Counted from the stretch's first letter, positions 43,149-52,473 are shown. The stretch: 55,876 nt of DNA from Rhodobacter sp. (GCA_030066215.1 JASJCA010000011.1:1-55876), one strand, 5' to 3'. Made by a program: numbers and translations. The notes: generated from the sequence alone by a model not told the origin.

Positions 43149-44258
43149 ATGGCACGGGTATTGACGGTTCTGCTGCTGGCGATCCTCGGCGGCGCGGCGT
43201 GGGCGGACGATGGCGGCGCCTTCGACTTCGGCGGCGACGCGTTTCGCGGCGGGCGCACGGTGAGCCACGACGCCCAAGGGACGGACGATCTGTTCATGGC
43301 CGGCGAGACGGTGACGGGTCGGGCGGCGGTCTCCGGATCGGCGCATCTTTTGGGCCGCGAGGTCACGATGGCGGGCGCGGTGGGCGGCGACGCCTATGCG
43401 CTGGGCGACGCGGTGGCGTTCGAGGGCGACGTGGCGGGCGACGCGACGGTGGCGGGCCGCGCGGTGTCGGTGGCGGGCGTCGGCGGCGATCTGCGCATCG
43501 CCGGGTCGACGGTGCGGCTCGGCGGCGCCATCGGCGGTTCCGCGATGGTCGCTGGCGAAGACGTTGCCTTCGAGGCCGTGGTGGCCGGCGACGTGAGCCT
43601 GGCCGCGGAAGACGTCGACTGGGGCGCGGCGGCCTCGATCGGCGGGCGGCTGATTCTTTACGAGGAAGAGCCCGGCGAAATAGAGGTGCCGGCACAGGTG
43701 GTGCCCGAGGCCCGGATCGAACGCCGCGAGATCGACGCGTGGGAGGGCCCGCGCCGACCCGACTGGCGGCGCCTCGTCGCGGGGTTCCTGTTGGGCGTGA
43801 TCGTGGTTGCGGGGCTCGCGGCGCTCATCGCGGCGCTGGTGCCCGAGCAACTGGCGGCGATGCGGCGGCAGGTGCTGGCGCGGCCGTTCCGGACCCTGTG
43901 GCTGGGCTTTCTGACGCAATCGGCGGTGATCGGTGCGGCATTCTTGTTCGCGATGACGATCATCGGGTTGCTGTTGACGCCGGCGATGATCTTCCTGGCG
44001 CTGGTGGGTGGCTTCGCGGGCTATGTGGTGGCGGCCTATGCCTTCGGCGTCGGGCTGCTGTTGGCCGTCGGCCGGGCCGAGCCCGACAGCATCGGCGACC
44101 GGGCTTTGGCGGCGGGGGTGGGAGCCCTGGCGGCGGGGATCGTCGGGCTGATCCCGTTCCTCGGCTGGCTCTTCGTTCTGGCGCTGGTGCTGGCGGGGAT
44201 CGGCGCGATCACGGTGCGGGTGATGCGGCCGGCGTTCTTTGCCACGGATGCGTATTGA
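43149..44258 (+). CDS. Bactofilin-like (polymer-forming) domain fused to a membrane domain
   Basis: 369 residues. Signal peptide (GGAAWAD). Residues about 40-165 are a run of short beta-helix repeats (SGSAHLLGREVTMAGAVGGDAYALGDAVAFEGDVAGDATVAGRAVSVAGVGGDLRIAG) like bactofilin or polymer-forming domains. A charged linker follows, then four to five membrane helices from about 207. The topology puts the beta-helix in the periplasm, unlike cytoplasmic bactofilins. Function unknown. GGGAG precedes the ATG. Confidence 0.78.
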   Translation: MARVLTVLLLAILGGAAWADDGGAFDFGGDAFRGGRTVSHDAQGTDDLFMAGETVTGRAAVSGSAHLLGREVTMAGAVGGDAYALGDAVAFEGDVAGDATVAGRAVSVAGVGGDLRIAGSTVRLGGAIGGSAMVAGEDVAFEAVVAGDVSLAAEDVDWGAAASIGGRLILYEEEPGEIEVPAQVVPEARIERREIDAWEGPRRPDWRRLVAGFLLGVIVVAGLAALIAALVPEQLAAMRRQVLARPFRTLWLGFLTQSAVIGAAFLFAMTIIGLLLTPAMIFLALVGGFAGYVVAAYAFGVGLLLAVGRAEPDSIGDRALAAGVGALAAGIVGLIPFLGWLFVLALVLAGIGAITVRVMRPAFFATDAY

Positions 44259-44325
44259 GGGTTGGAGCCGGCTGGGCTTTGCAGCGGATCCAAGTCTGAT
44301 TGGACCACGCCTGACAATTAATGCC

Positions 44326-44548
44326 TTTGCTCGCACGGCCCAGCGGCGGCCCGCGGGATGCCGCAACAACCTCTGTACGGCGTGGCTTTATGGTAGCAAG
44401 GTACATCTTTCATTTCGACGAGGCGCCCAGGACAGCCAAAGCGGCAGCCCACCGGGGCGGGGTCGTCATTGGTTGCGCCATTGGTTCGAGCAACCATTGA
44501 CGACGCTGGGCCGGGGCGACTTCGTCGCTGTTAACCCGGCCCGGGCAG
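44326..44548 (+). repeat. Intergenic repeat, subtype B, copy B2
   Basis: The only content of the 356-bp gap between the bactofilin-like gene and the convergent DMT permease. Matches B1 throughout but with an added 43-bp hairpin at 44462-44504 (GTCGTCATTGGTTGC and GCAACCATTGACGAC arms, 14 of 15 paired), absent from B1. Confidence 0.8.
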
Positions 44549-44614
44549 TGCCCTAGCGTTCGCTCCGAGCAAGAACCGGACTGAAGCGCGGCCTTTTTTT
44601 GAGAGTGGCACAGA

Positions 44615-45478
44615 TCAGGCGCGTTTCGGCGCGCGGCGGGAGGCGAGGCGTTCGCGGTGGAGCGTGTAGAGGCCGGTGGCGACGATGATCAGAGCACCGG
44701 TCCAGGTCCAAAGATCGGGCAGGTCGGCGAAGATCAGCCAGCCGTAGAACGTGCTCCAGATCAGCAGGGTGTATTGCACCGGCGCGACGACGACGGCCTG
44801 GGCGACCTCGAGCGCCTTGATCACCAGAAATTCGGCGCAGCCGGCGAGCAGCGCCATGCAGGCCAAAAGCGCGTATTCGAGGCCCGTCGCCGGCCATTGC
44901 CAGACAAAGGGCAGCGGTACGGTCAAAAGCGCCATGCTCACGAGCGCGGTGTAGGCGACGGTGGTGACGGTGCGGTCGGAGCCAGAGAGCCAGCGGCTGA
45001 TGATCTGGCGGAAGGCGAAGAGCGTTGCGGCGACGATCACCAGGAAGATCGCCGGATGCAGCACGCCAAACCCAGGACGGATCACGATCAGCGTGGCGAG
45101 AAACCCGATGACGACGGCGGTCCAGCGGCGCAGGCCCACATGCTCGCGCAGGATCAGCGCGCCGAGCACGGTGACGATGAAGGGTGCCACGAAGCTGACG
45201 GCGACGGCATCGGCCAGCGGCACGAAGCTGACCGCCATGATGAAGGTGGTGGCCGAGCCGGCGGCCACCGCGCCGCGGGCGATCTGCAGCTTGGGGTGGG
45301 CAGTCTTTAGGATCGACCAGCCGCGCACCGCCAAGAGGATCACCACGGCCAGCAGAAGGCCGAGCTGCCGGCACCAGACGATCTGGACCGGGTGCAGCGA
45401 GGCGGTGAGGAACTTGCCCTGGGTGTCGACCGCCGAGAACAGGAACATGCCGAGCGCCATGTAGGCCAGCCCGGCCAT
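44615..45478 (-). CDS. DMT-superfamily (EamA) permease 1
   Basis: 287 residues with ten predicted membrane helices as two EamA repeats: MALGMFLFSAVDTQGKFL, SFVAPFIVTVLGALILREHVGLRRW at the end of repeat one and VVAPVQYTLLIWSTFYGWLIFADLPDLWTW in repeat two. Substrate unknown; the RhaT/EamA group exports amino acids or metabolites. ATG 45478 has a weak ribosome site, and the frame stays open upstream with no obvious alternative start. It is divergent from a second DMT gene 172 bases away. Confidence 0.85.
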   Translation of the reverse strand: MAGLAYMALGMFLFSAVDTQGKFLTASLHPVQIVWCRQLGLLLAVVILLAVRGWSILKTAHPKLQIARGAVAAGSATTFIMAVSFVPLADAVAVSFVAPFIVTVLGALILREHVGLRRWTAVVIGFLATLIVIRPGFGVLHPAIFLVIVAATLFAFRQIISRWLSGSDRTVTTVAYTALVSMALLTVPLPFVWQWPATGLEYALLACMALLAGCAEFLVIKALEVAQAVVVAPVQYTLLIWSTFYGWLIFADLPDLWTWTGALIIVATGLYTLHRERLASRRAPKRA

Positions 45479-45650
45479 GTTGTCCGAGCGCCGCGGGGGG
45501 CCGGGCGCGAAGACGGGAGAGGCGGGCGTGGTCGAGATGGCGGCGGCTCCGTTCCTTGCCGGCGCGGCCGGTCACGAAAAAGGGATACGCGATGGGCGGC
45601 GGGCGGTCTACTGTTGCCCGTGCGGCGCGGATTGCGCCCGGGGAGGGCGC

Positions 45651-46508
45651 ATGCGGCTCGGTGTCTTGACGGCCTTGGTGATGGTGGCGTTCGCGGCGAA
45701 TTCGGTGCTGAACCGGATGGCGCTGGCCGCGGGCGAGATCGACGCGCTGCTGTTCGCGGTCTACCGGGTGGGCTCGGGCGCCGTGGCGCTGGCCGTGCTG
45801 GTCCTGCTGCGCGACCGCGGCTTGGCTTTAAGGGGCCCGTGGCGGGTGACCGGAGTGCTGTCGCTATCGCTTTACATGCTGGCGTTCTCGGTGGCCTATG
45901 TGGTGCTCGATGCCGGGGTCGGCGCGCTGATCCTGTTCGGCGGCGTGCAGGTGACGATGTTCGCCGGCGCGGTCCTGGCGGGCGAGCGGGTGCCTATGCT
46001 GCGCTGGGCCGGCGCGGGCGTGGCGCTGGGCGGGCTGGCCTGGCTGCTCTGGCCCGGCAGCGGCGCCTCGGCCTCGGTGCTGCACGCCGGCCTGATGCTG
46101 GCCGCCGCCTTGGGCTGGGGGGTCTATTCGTTGGCCGGGCGCCGCTCGGGCGAGCCGCTAAAGGCGACGGCGGCGAATTTCGTGCTGGCGGCGCCGGTTT
46201 GCCTTGTCGTGCTCTGGGCGCTGCCGGTCTCGCCCGAGGCGGTCCCGGCGACGCCGCGCGGCATCGTGCTGGCGCTGATCTCGGGCGTGGTGACCTCGGC
46301 GCTGGGCTATGCGCTGTGGTACAGCGTGTTGCCCCGGCTCGCCGCGAGCGTGGCGGCGGTGGCGCAGCTGACGGTGCCGGTGATCGCGCTGGCCGGCGGC
46401 GTGGTGCTGTTGGGCGAGGCGGTGACGTGGTCGGTGCTGGCGGCCTCGGCGCTGGTTCTGGGCGGCGTGGCGCTGGGGGTCGCGGCGCCGGCAGGCAAGG
46501 GCCGCTGA
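45651..46508 (+). CDS. DMT-superfamily (EamA) permease 2
   Basis: 285 residues, ten helices, two EamA repeats (LVMVAFAANSVLNRMALAAGEIDALLFAVYRVGSGAVAL; AQLTVPVIALAGGVVLLGEAVTW). Not a close copy of the neighbouring permease. GGGAGG eight bases before ATG 45651 fixes the start; the longer frame overlaps the opposite gene and is not likely. Substrate unknown. Confidence 0.88.
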   Translation: MRLGVLTALVMVAFAANSVLNRMALAAGEIDALLFAVYRVGSGAVALAVLVLLRDRGLALRGPWRVTGVLSLSLYMLAFSVAYVVLDAGVGALILFGGVQVTMFAGAVLAGERVPMLRWAGAGVALGGLAWLLWPGSGASASVLHAGLMLAAALGWGVYSLAGRRSGEPLKATAANFVLAAPVCLVVLWALPVSPEAVPATPRGIVLALISGVVTSALGYALWYSVLPRLAASVAAVAQLTVPVIALAGGVVLLGEAVTWSVLAASALVLGGVALGVAAPAGKGR

Positions 46509-46525
46509 ACGCGGCGGGCGCGGAA

Positions 46526-46972
46526 TCAGCGCACCAGCGGCTCCAATGGATCGTAGTGGATCGTGCCGGCGTCCCAGGCCACGCGCGGCAGGCTGTCGGG
46601 CTTGAAGCGGATCGCGGCCAGCTCGGCCCGGGCGAAGAACCGGCGCTCGGTCACGATGCCCTCGGGGTCGACCCAGGTCTCGCTGAGCCGGCCCGCGGCG
46701 ATGGTGCAGCGGAAATAGAGGTCGACCTGGTGAAAGCCGCGGCCGGGGTCGTGGAACTCGTTGACCATGGCCGGGGCGCCGACGGCGATGGTGAGGCCGG
46801 TTTCCTCGTAGACCTCGCGGATCAGGTTGTCGGGGATCGACAGGTTCGGCTCGACCCCGCCGCCGGGCGCGCACCATAGGTCGGAGCGGCGACCCGGATA
46901 GGCATTGACCAGCAACAGACGGTCGTCGTGCAGGATCAGCGCGCGGACGGCGAGGCGGACGGGGCGGGTCAT
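46526..46972 (-). CDS. NUDIX hydrolase
   Basis: 148 residues with a full Nudix box at about 37-59: [24 protein letters not shown] (G-x5-E-x7-REUxEExGU). Upstream, [34 protein letters not shown] is the typical ADP-ribose/NTP hydrolase opening. It cleaves nucleoside diphosphates linked to another moiety; substrate unknown. ATG 46972. Divergent from the hydrolase gene. Confidence 0.9.
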   Translation of the reverse strand: MTRPVRLAVRALILHDDRLLLVNAYPGRRSDLWCAPGGGVEPNLSIPDNLIREVYEETGLTIAVGAPAMVNEFHDPGRGFHQVDLYFRCTIAAGRLSETWVDPEGIVTERRFFARAELAAIRFKPDSLPRVAWDAGTIHYDPLEPLVR

Positions 46973-47047
46973 GGGCGGCAAGGTGCCGCCGGGCGGCGGC
47001 GCGGGCAAGGGGTTTCGCGCCGGGGCGCCTGCGCCTATCTGAAGCCC

Positions 47048-47809
47048 ATGCGGATCGTGATGGCATTGCTGGTCGCCTGGCTGCCGGCGGCGGCGGCGGC
47101 GGATTGTGTGGTGCTGCTGCACGGGTTGGCGCGCGGGCCGGCCTCGATGGCGGTGATGGGCCGGGCGCTCGAGGCGCAGGGCTACCGGGTGATCAACCGC
47201 GGCTACCCCTCGACCGAGCGGCGCATCGAAGAGCTGGTGGGCGCGGTCGGCGCGGCGGCGGCGGAATGCGGCGCCGACCGCGTGCATTTCGTCACCCATT
47301 CGATGGGCGGCATTCTGGTGCGGCTTTGGCTCGACGGGCGCCGGCCGGAGCGCATCGGCCGCGTGGTGATGCTGGGGCCGCCGAACCGCGGCTCGGAACT
47401 GGTCGATGCCTTCGGCGACCTCAAGGCGTTCGCCTGGATCAACGGGCCGGCGGGGCTGCAGCTTGGGACCGATGCGGGCAGCGTGCCGAATCGGCTGGGA
47501 TTTGCTGGGTTCGAACTGGGGATCGTGGCGGGCTCGCGGTCGCTGAACCCGCTATATTCGGCGGTGATCGAGGGGGTGGACGACGGCAAGGTCTCGGTCG
47601 CCTCGACCGTCGTGGTGGGGATGGACGATCACCTGATCCTGCCCGTCACGCACACCTTCATGATGGCGAACCCGCTGGTGATCGCGCAGACGCTGGCGTT
47701 CCTGCAGACCGGCGCCTTCGAGCCCGGCCTGAGCTTCGGCGCCGCGGTGGAACGTCTGGCCGAGGCCGCGGTGCAGGACATTCGCGATCTCTTGGCGCCG
47801 GAGCGGTAG
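47048..47809 (+). CDS. Exported alpha/beta hydrolase (lipase-like)
   Basis: 253 residues; signal peptide [33 protein letters not shown] supplies the oxyanion region, [14 protein letters not shown] the nucleophile elbow G/H-x-S-x-G with the Ser, and an Asp/His pair is likely in [17 protein letters not shown]. The fold and periplasmic location suggest an esterase or lipase; substrate unknown. ATG 47048 gives the signal peptide. Confidence 0.88.
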   Translation: MRIVMALLVAWLPAAAAADCVVLLHGLARGPASMAVMGRALEAQGYRVINRGYPSTERRIEELVGAVGAAAAECGADRVHFVTHSMGGILVRLWLDGRRPERIGRVVMLGPPNRGSELVDAFGDLKAFAWINGPAGLQLGTDAGSVPNRLGFAGFELGIVAGSRSLNPLYSAVIEGVDDGKVSVASTVVVGMDDHLILPVTHTFMMANPLVIAQTLAFLQTGAFEPGLSFGAAVERLAEAAVQDIRDLLAPER

Positions 47810-47854
47810 GCGGCGTCAGCCAAATTGAGCGCTACCGCGCGCGGTTTTTTTGCG

Positions 47855-47931
47855 GGTTGCGAGGCGACGCTAGTCGTTCGGCGTCGGTTCGGGGTGCGGT
47901 GTGGCCGATGCGTATTTGGGACGAGAAGAAG
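47855..47931 (+). repeat. 75-bp intergenic element, copy 2
   Basis: Shares GAGGCGACGC at its start and the exact 20-mer GTATTTGGGACGAGAAGAAG at its end (47912-47931) with 41842-41917. It ends seven bases before the purK stop codon, between the convergent hydrolase and purK genes. Confidence 0.7.
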
Positions 47932-47938
47932 CGACCTG

Positions 47939-49015
47939 TCAGCGCGCCGGGCCCAGAATACGGTTGACATGGCCCATCTTGCGGCCCGCCCGTGTCTCGG
48001 CCTTGCCGTAGAGATGCAGCGCGGTGTCCGGCGCGCGGGCGAGGTCGGGGACGCGGTCGATGTCGTCGCCGATCAGGTTTTCCATGGTGACGTCGCTGTG
48101 GCGGGCGCCGTCGCCCAGCGGCCAGCCGGCGATGGCGCGGATATGCTGTTCGAACTGATCGACGGCACAGCCGTTCTGGGTCCAGTGGCCGGAATTGTGC
48201 ACCCGCGGGGCAAACTCGTTGACCACCAGGCCCTGGGCCGTGACGAAGAGCTCGACCCCGATCACGCCGACATAATCGAGCGCGTTGAGGATCTTGCCCG
48301 CCAGCAGCACCGCGTCGGTGGCTTGCGGCTTGGTCAGGCGGGCGGGCACCGTGGTGGTGCGCAGGATGCCCTGGCGGTGCTCGTTCTCGCCGGGATCGAA
48401 AGCGGCGACCTGGCCGTCGAGGCCGCGCGCGGCGATCACGCTGGCCTCGCGGGTAAAGCCGACGACGCCTTCGAGGATCGCCGGCGCGCCATCGAGCCCG
48501 GCAAGCGCCGTGGCGGGCTCGGCGGCGGTGGCCAGGTGCACCTGGCCCTTGCCGTCATAGCCGAAGCGGCGGGTCTTCAGGATCGCGGGCGTGCCGATCG
48601 CGTCCAGGCCGGCCTGCAGGTCGTCGAGCCCGTCGACCGCGGCGAACGGCGCGGTGGTCAGGCCCAGGTCCTGCAGGAAGCGCTTTTCGCTCAGCCGGTC
48701 CTGGCTGATCGCCAGGGCGCGGCGGTTGGGGCGGATCGGGACATGCGCCTCGATCAGGTCGAGCGCGGCGGTGGGCACGTTCTCGAACTCGTAGGTGACG
48801 ACGGCGACGGCCCTTGCAAAGGCGGTCAGGGCGGCGGCGTCCTCGTAGGGCGCGGTGGTGGTGCGGTGGGCGACCTGCGCGGCGGGGCAGTCGGCGCCGG
48901 GCTCGAAGATATGCGCCTTGAGCCCCAGGCGCGCCGCGGCGACCGCCAGCATGCGGCCAAGCTGGCCGCCGCCGAGGATGCCGATCGTAGCGCCAGGGGC
49001 GAGCGGCTCAGCCAT
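47939..49015 (-). CDS. purK: N5-carboxyaminoimidazole ribonucleotide synthase
   Basis: ATP-grasp enzyme carboxylating AIR with bicarbonate. 358 residues: [114 protein letters not shown] and SQFEQH-like [13 protein letters not shown] 49015 overlaps the purE stop by eight bases. Confidence 0.96.
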   Translation of the reverse strand: MAEPLAPGATIGILGGGQLGRMLAVAAARLGLKAHIFEPGADCPAAQVAHRTTTAPYEDAAALTAFARAVAVVTYEFENVPTAALDLIEAHVPIRPNRRALAISQDRLSEKRFLQDLGLTTAPFAAVDGLDDLQAGLDAIGTPAILKTRRFGYDGKGQVHLATAAEPATALAGLDGAPAILEGVVGFTREASVIAARGLDGQVAAFDPGENEHRQGILRTTTVPARLTKPQATDAVLLAGKILNALDYVGVIGVELFVTAQGLVVNEFAPRVHNSGHWTQNGCAVDQFEQHIRAIAGWPLGDGARHSDVTMENLIGDDIDRVPDLARAPDTALHLYGKAETRAGRKMGHVNRILGPAR

Positions 49016-49487
49016 TCTGCGGCGCGTCGGGGATCGAGGCCGAGAGCGCGGCGCGCCAGGCGTCGAGCCGGCCGGCCAGCGCCGGATCGCCAAGCGCCAG
49101 GATCTGCGCCGCCATCAGCCCGGCATTGGCCGCCCCGCCGATCGCCATGGTGGCGACCGGGAACCCGCGCGGCATCTGGACGATGGAATAGAGCGAATCG
49201 AGGCCGCCGAGCGCCTTGGTCTCGACCGGCACGCCGATCACCGGCAGCCGGGTCTTCGAGGCCATCATGCCGGGCAGATGCGCCGCGCCGCCGGCACCGG
49301 CGATGATCACTTTCAGCCCACGGTCTACAGCCGTCTTTCCGTAATCCCAAAGCCGGTCGGGGGTACGGTGGGCTGAAACGATTTTCACTTCGTACGGGGC
49401 GCTCAACTCGTCGAGGACATCCGCGGCGGCTTTCATGGTGGGCCAGTCCGATTGGCTGCCCATCACGATGCCGATTGTTGGGTCCAT
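49008..49487 (-). CDS. purE: N5-carboxyaminoimidazole ribonucleotide mutase
   Basis: Converts N5-CAIR to CAIR, following PurK. 159 residues: [14 protein letters not shown] (about 5-18), [17 protein letters not shown] with the His of the active site, [13 protein letters not shown] and PVIGVPV. ATG 49487; a start ten codons earlier has no support. purE-purK is the standard pair. Confidence 0.96.
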   Translation of the reverse strand: MDPTIGIVMGSQSDWPTMKAAADVLDELSAPYEVKIVSAHRTPDRLWDYGKTAVDRGLKVIIAGAGGAAHLPGMMASKTRLPVIGVPVETKALGGLDSLYSIVQMPRGFPVATMAIGGAANAGLMAAQILALGDPALAGRLDAWRAALSASIPDAPQNG

Positions 49488-49535
49488 GGTTGCGCCCCCG
49501 TTCCAAAGAGCGCGCACTATAGCTGCCGGGGGCGG

Positions 49536-49754
49536 CTACGCAATAATGTCCGGTGTCAGCTGGTCTTCGAGCTGGGCGATCTGGTCCTTCAGCGCCAGCT
49601 TCTGCTTTTTCAGCCGTCGCATCCGCAGCTGGTCGGCGCGGTGGGTTTCCTGCAGCGCTCCGATGGCGTCGTCGAGGTCGCGGTGTTCGCGCCGAAGCTC
49701 CTCGAGCTGGGCGCGCAGCACCTCCTCGGGCTCCATTTGCGTGGCGTCGTTCAT
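49536..49754 (-). CDS. YdcH-like (DUF465) small coiled-coil protein
   Basis: 72 residues, almost wholly helical: LRREHRDLDDAIGALQE and LRMRRLKKQKLALKDQIAQLEDQL, the DUF465/YdcH signature in which KKxKLxLKDxI is conserved. Function unknown. It starts 49 bases upstream of purE on the same strand and may share its transcript. Confidence 0.9.
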   Translation of the reverse strand: MNDATQMEPEEVLRAQLEELRREHRDLDDAIGALQETHRADQLRMRRLKKQKLALKDQIAQLEDQLTPDIIA

Positions 49755-49929
49755 CTGGGTCGGGCCCCGTGAGTCGTGTCCGTGATGGGCGCGAGGCTAC
49801 AGCGAAACCGCGGTTTCGCCAAACCCCGGGCACGGGGTCGGGCTTGCAGGTCGCGCGGGCGGGTCCCATATTGTGGTGTGGTTGCCGAAGTCGGGACCGC
49901 GGAGACTGTCGCTTGAAAAGGACGTGTCG

Positions 49930-50343
49930 ATGACGAAGATGTCTTTGGGCTCGCACCCCTTCTTTTTGGGGTTCGAGCAGTTGGAACGGTTGATGGAGCG
50001 GACAGCGAAGTCCGACGGCAACGGCTATCCCCCTTTCAACATTGAACAAAACGGCCCGAACGCGTATCGCATCACGCTCGCTGTGGCGGGCTTTGCCGAG
50101 GCCGACCTGTCGATCACGGTCGAGGACCGGCAGCTGGTGATCCGCGGGCGGCAAAACGACGACGACGAGGGCCGGGTGTTCCTGCATCGCGGCATCGCGG
50201 CGCGGCAGTTCCAGCGGTCATTCGTGTTGGCTGAGGGGGTCGAAGTCGCCGGAGCTGCGATGGAAAACGGGCTGTTGCATGTGGACCTTTCCAAAGCCGA
50301 GCCCGAGAAGGTGGTGCAGACCATCAAGATCACGTCCGGATAG
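49930..50343 (+). CDS. Hsp20-family small heat-shock protein
   Basis: 137 residues with an alpha-crystallin domain: YPPFNIEQNGPNAYRITLAVAGFAEADLSITVEDRQLVIRGRQ and RQFQRSFVLAEGVEVAGAAMENGLLHVDLSKAEP. This is the IbpA/HspH-like class, holding unfolded proteins during heat stress. ATG 49930 (MTKMSLGSHPFFLGFEQLERLMER) is chosen over a GTG 19 codons earlier because it gives the known N-terminus of the group. Confidence 0.94.
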   Translation: MTKMSLGSHPFFLGFEQLERLMERTAKSDGNGYPPFNIEQNGPNAYRITLAVAGFAEADLSITVEDRQLVIRGRQNDDDEGRVFLHRGIAARQFQRSFVLAEGVEVAGAAMENGLLHVDLSKAEPEKVVQTIKITSG

Positions 50344-50356
50344 AGAGGGTTTCTCG

Positions 50357-50584
50357 ATGGATCACAAATTCGATTTCGGGCCGGAGGATCAGGACAGGAT
50401 CGTCTATGTGCGACCCGTCGCGGTGGCCGATCTGCCGCAGGAGGTTCGCGCGCAGGCGGGCGATCTAGAAACCCTGTTCGCCGTGCACGACGCCGACGGG
50501 CAGCGGTTGGCGCTGGTGCGCGACCGCAAGATGGCATTTGCGTTAGCGCGGCAGAACGATCTGGCGCCGGTGAACGTGCACTGA
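50357..50584 (+). CDS. DUF1150 family protein
   Basis: 75 residues: RIVYVRPVAVADLPQEVRAQAG, LFAVHDADGQRLALVRDRKMAFALARQNDLAPVNVH, matching DUF1150. It almost always follows an Hsp20 gene in this group, as here (14-base gap). Function unknown, possibly linked to the stress response. GAGAGGG upstream supports the start. The stop overlaps the PhzF start (TGATG). Confidence 0.9.
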   Translation: MDHKFDFGPEDQDRIVYVRPVAVADLPQEVRAQAGDLETLFAVHDADGQRLALVRDRKMAFALARQNDLAPVNVH

Positions 50585-51465
50585 TGGCGTTCGAATTCGA
50601 CTGGGTCGACGCGTTTTCGGCCCAGCCGTTCGGCGGCAACGGCTGCGCGGTGGTGCACGCCGCGATGGTGCTGGACGACGCCACCTGTATGGCGATCGTG
50701 CGCGAGACCGGTCTGGTGGAATGCACGTTTCTGCAGCCGTCGGAGAAGGCGGACGTGAAGGTGCGGTACTTCATGGGGCACCGCGAGATCCCGTTTGCCG
50801 GACATCCGACGGTGGCGACCGTGGCCTCGTTAGTGGACCGCGGCATCGTGCGCGGGACATCGGTGACGCTGGAGACGGGGGCGGGGGTGATTCCGGTGGA
50901 CATCGAAGATCAGGGCGGCGTGCCTTTGATCACCATGACCCAGATGCGGCCGGAGTTCGGGCCCGAGATATCGCCGGAAGTCGTCGCGGCGGTCGGCGGT
51001 TTGGCAGCAGAGGATGTGCTGGGTGTGCCGCGGGTGGTATCGACTGGGTTGCCGTTCTGTATCACTGTGGTGAAGGACCACGCGGTGCTGCGGAGTGTGC
51101 AGATGGATGCGGACGCGCTGGCGCGGTTCCGTTCCGTGGCGGGGGGCGATCTGGCCCCGGTGATGGAGCCGTTCTGGGTGACATTGACGGGAGCGACCGA
51201 GGCCGGGAATACGTTTTCCAGATTGGTTCTGGCGCCGCCGTTGCCGCCGGAGGACGCCTTCACCGGCTCGGCGACAGGGGCAATGGCGGCGTATCTGTGG
51301 GCCGAGGGCCATCTCGACGCGCCGCGCTTTGTGGCTGAACAGGGCCATTGGATAGGCCGCCCGGGGCAGGCGCAGGTCGAGGTACTGGGGCCTTCCGACG
51401 ACATCTCGGGCGTGCGGGTCGGCGGACGAGCCTACGTATTGATGCGGGGGTTCTTGAACCTCTAA
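50584..51465 (+). CDS. PhzF-family protein
   Basis: 293 residues with the PhzF/DAP-epimerase-like fold: VDAFSAQPFGGNGCAVV, ECTFLQPSE, VRYFMGHREIPFAGHPTVATV and GSATGAMAAYLW. PhzF isomerises an intermediate in phenazine synthesis, but most family members stand outside such pathways; none of the other phz genes is here. Translationally coupled to DUF1150. Confidence 0.92.
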   Translation: MAFEFDWVDAFSAQPFGGNGCAVVHAAMVLDDATCMAIVRETGLVECTFLQPSEKADVKVRYFMGHREIPFAGHPTVATVASLVDRGIVRGTSVTLETGAGVIPVDIEDQGGVPLITMTQMRPEFGPEISPEVVAAVGGLAAEDVLGVPRVVSTGLPFCITVVKDHAVLRSVQMDADALARFRSVAGGDLAPVMEPFWVTLTGATEAGNTFSRLVLAPPLPPEDAFTGSATGAMAAYLWAEGHLDAPRFVAEQGHWIGRPGQAQVEVLGPSDDISGVRVGGRAYVLMRGFLNL

Positions 51466-51678
51466 GTGGTGTCTCGGCCGCGCATTTGTTCTGAGGGCGC
51501 CATTTGCGCCGGAACACTTTTAACCGCTGCCGATGCCCCGCGGGAGGCGTTGGAGGTGGGTGATCAACCGACATTGCTGCGGCGCAAACGGTTTTGGAAC
51601 GGCTTAGATAACCGGTTGGCCGGTCGAAACCTGTGGTCGTATCGCCGCGAGCGTGGAAATGGCGCCGGCGTTTGGATC

Positions 51679-52473
51679 TCAGGCTGCGTTCACAGTCTCG
51701 AATTCCTCGACACTCAGCCTTGGGGTGCACAATGCGCCGAAATCGGCCATCGACTGGATGTGCGGGAAGAACGACTGGAACAGGCGCATGTTTTCGGCGC
51801 CGATCTTGGCCAGCAGGTCGGTGCCGGGGTGGAAGCTTTCGATTTCGATGCCGTTGGCGCGTAGGATGTGGTGGTCACGGAATGCCAGGTGGTAGACGCT
51901 GACCGGCGAAACCGGGGCGACGCGGATCACGCTGAAGCCGTCCTCGAAGGCGGTGATCGGGGTCAGGGCGGCGTCGCCGTGCACGACGTCGCGCAGGCGC
52001 GGCGAGCGGTGCAGGATGCGGGCATGCGGTGCCAGCATCAGATCCGGCATCGGGCGCGCGGGTCCGAAGGCGTCGACCGGAATTCGGAAGAGCCGCGCCG
52101 GCGTGTGCGCGGTGGCCGCCTGCGGCGCCAGCGTGATGGTCCCGATCCACATCAGCGGCTGGAATCCGGCGTCGCGGGTTTCGATCATCATCCCGGGCAG
52201 CAGATCCTCGACCGCGATTGGGCCCTGGTCGGTGGCCAGGATTGTACCGCGGGCCAGCGCGGCGAAGGCGGCGTCGAATAGCGGGTGCGCCGGCGCGCGC
52301 TTGATCACCTCGGCCAGACTGTCGTCGGGCAGAAGCGCCAGCGCCTCAAATCGGCGGGCGGGGTAGCTCGGCTGCTGGACGATGGGCGACCGGCGGGCGG
52401 TCCAGCGCGCGGGTTCGACCTGGGCGACCGGGCCCGCCACAGTGGCGCCGCCGGGACGGTGGGGGTAGGTCAT
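51679..52473 (-). CDS. Hint-domain-like protein lacking the catalytic Cys
   Basis: 264 residues. The Hint-like region begins ALARGTILATDQGPIAVEDLLPGMMIETRDAG (about 71-102), where the normal first Cys is Ala, so self-cleavage is unlikely. MLAPHARILHRSPRLRDV matches the His block of the first Hint protein. The C-terminus HHILRANGIEIESFHPG is typical of rhodobacterial Hint proteins. ATG 52473 is chosen because GAGAGG lies nine bases upstream; the ATG nine bases earlier would touch that site. Confidence 0.78.
   Translation of the reverse strand: MTYPHRPGGATVAGPVAQVEPARWTARRSPIVQQPSYPARRFEALALLPDDSLAEVIKRAPAHPLFDAAFAALARGTILATDQGPIAVEDLLPGMMIETRDAGFQPLMWIGTITLAPQAATAHTPARLFRIPVDAFGPARPMPDLMLAPHARILHRSPRLRDVVHGDAALTPITAFEDGFSVIRVAPVSPVSVYHLAFRDHHILRANGIEIESFHPGTDLLAKIGAENMRLFQSFFPHIQSMADFGALCTPRLSVEEFETVNAA

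Noticed and set aside
50584..51465. Phenazine biosynthesis locus
   Set aside because: Only a PhzF-family protein is present; no other phz genes are nearby and the family is widespread outside phenazine pathways.
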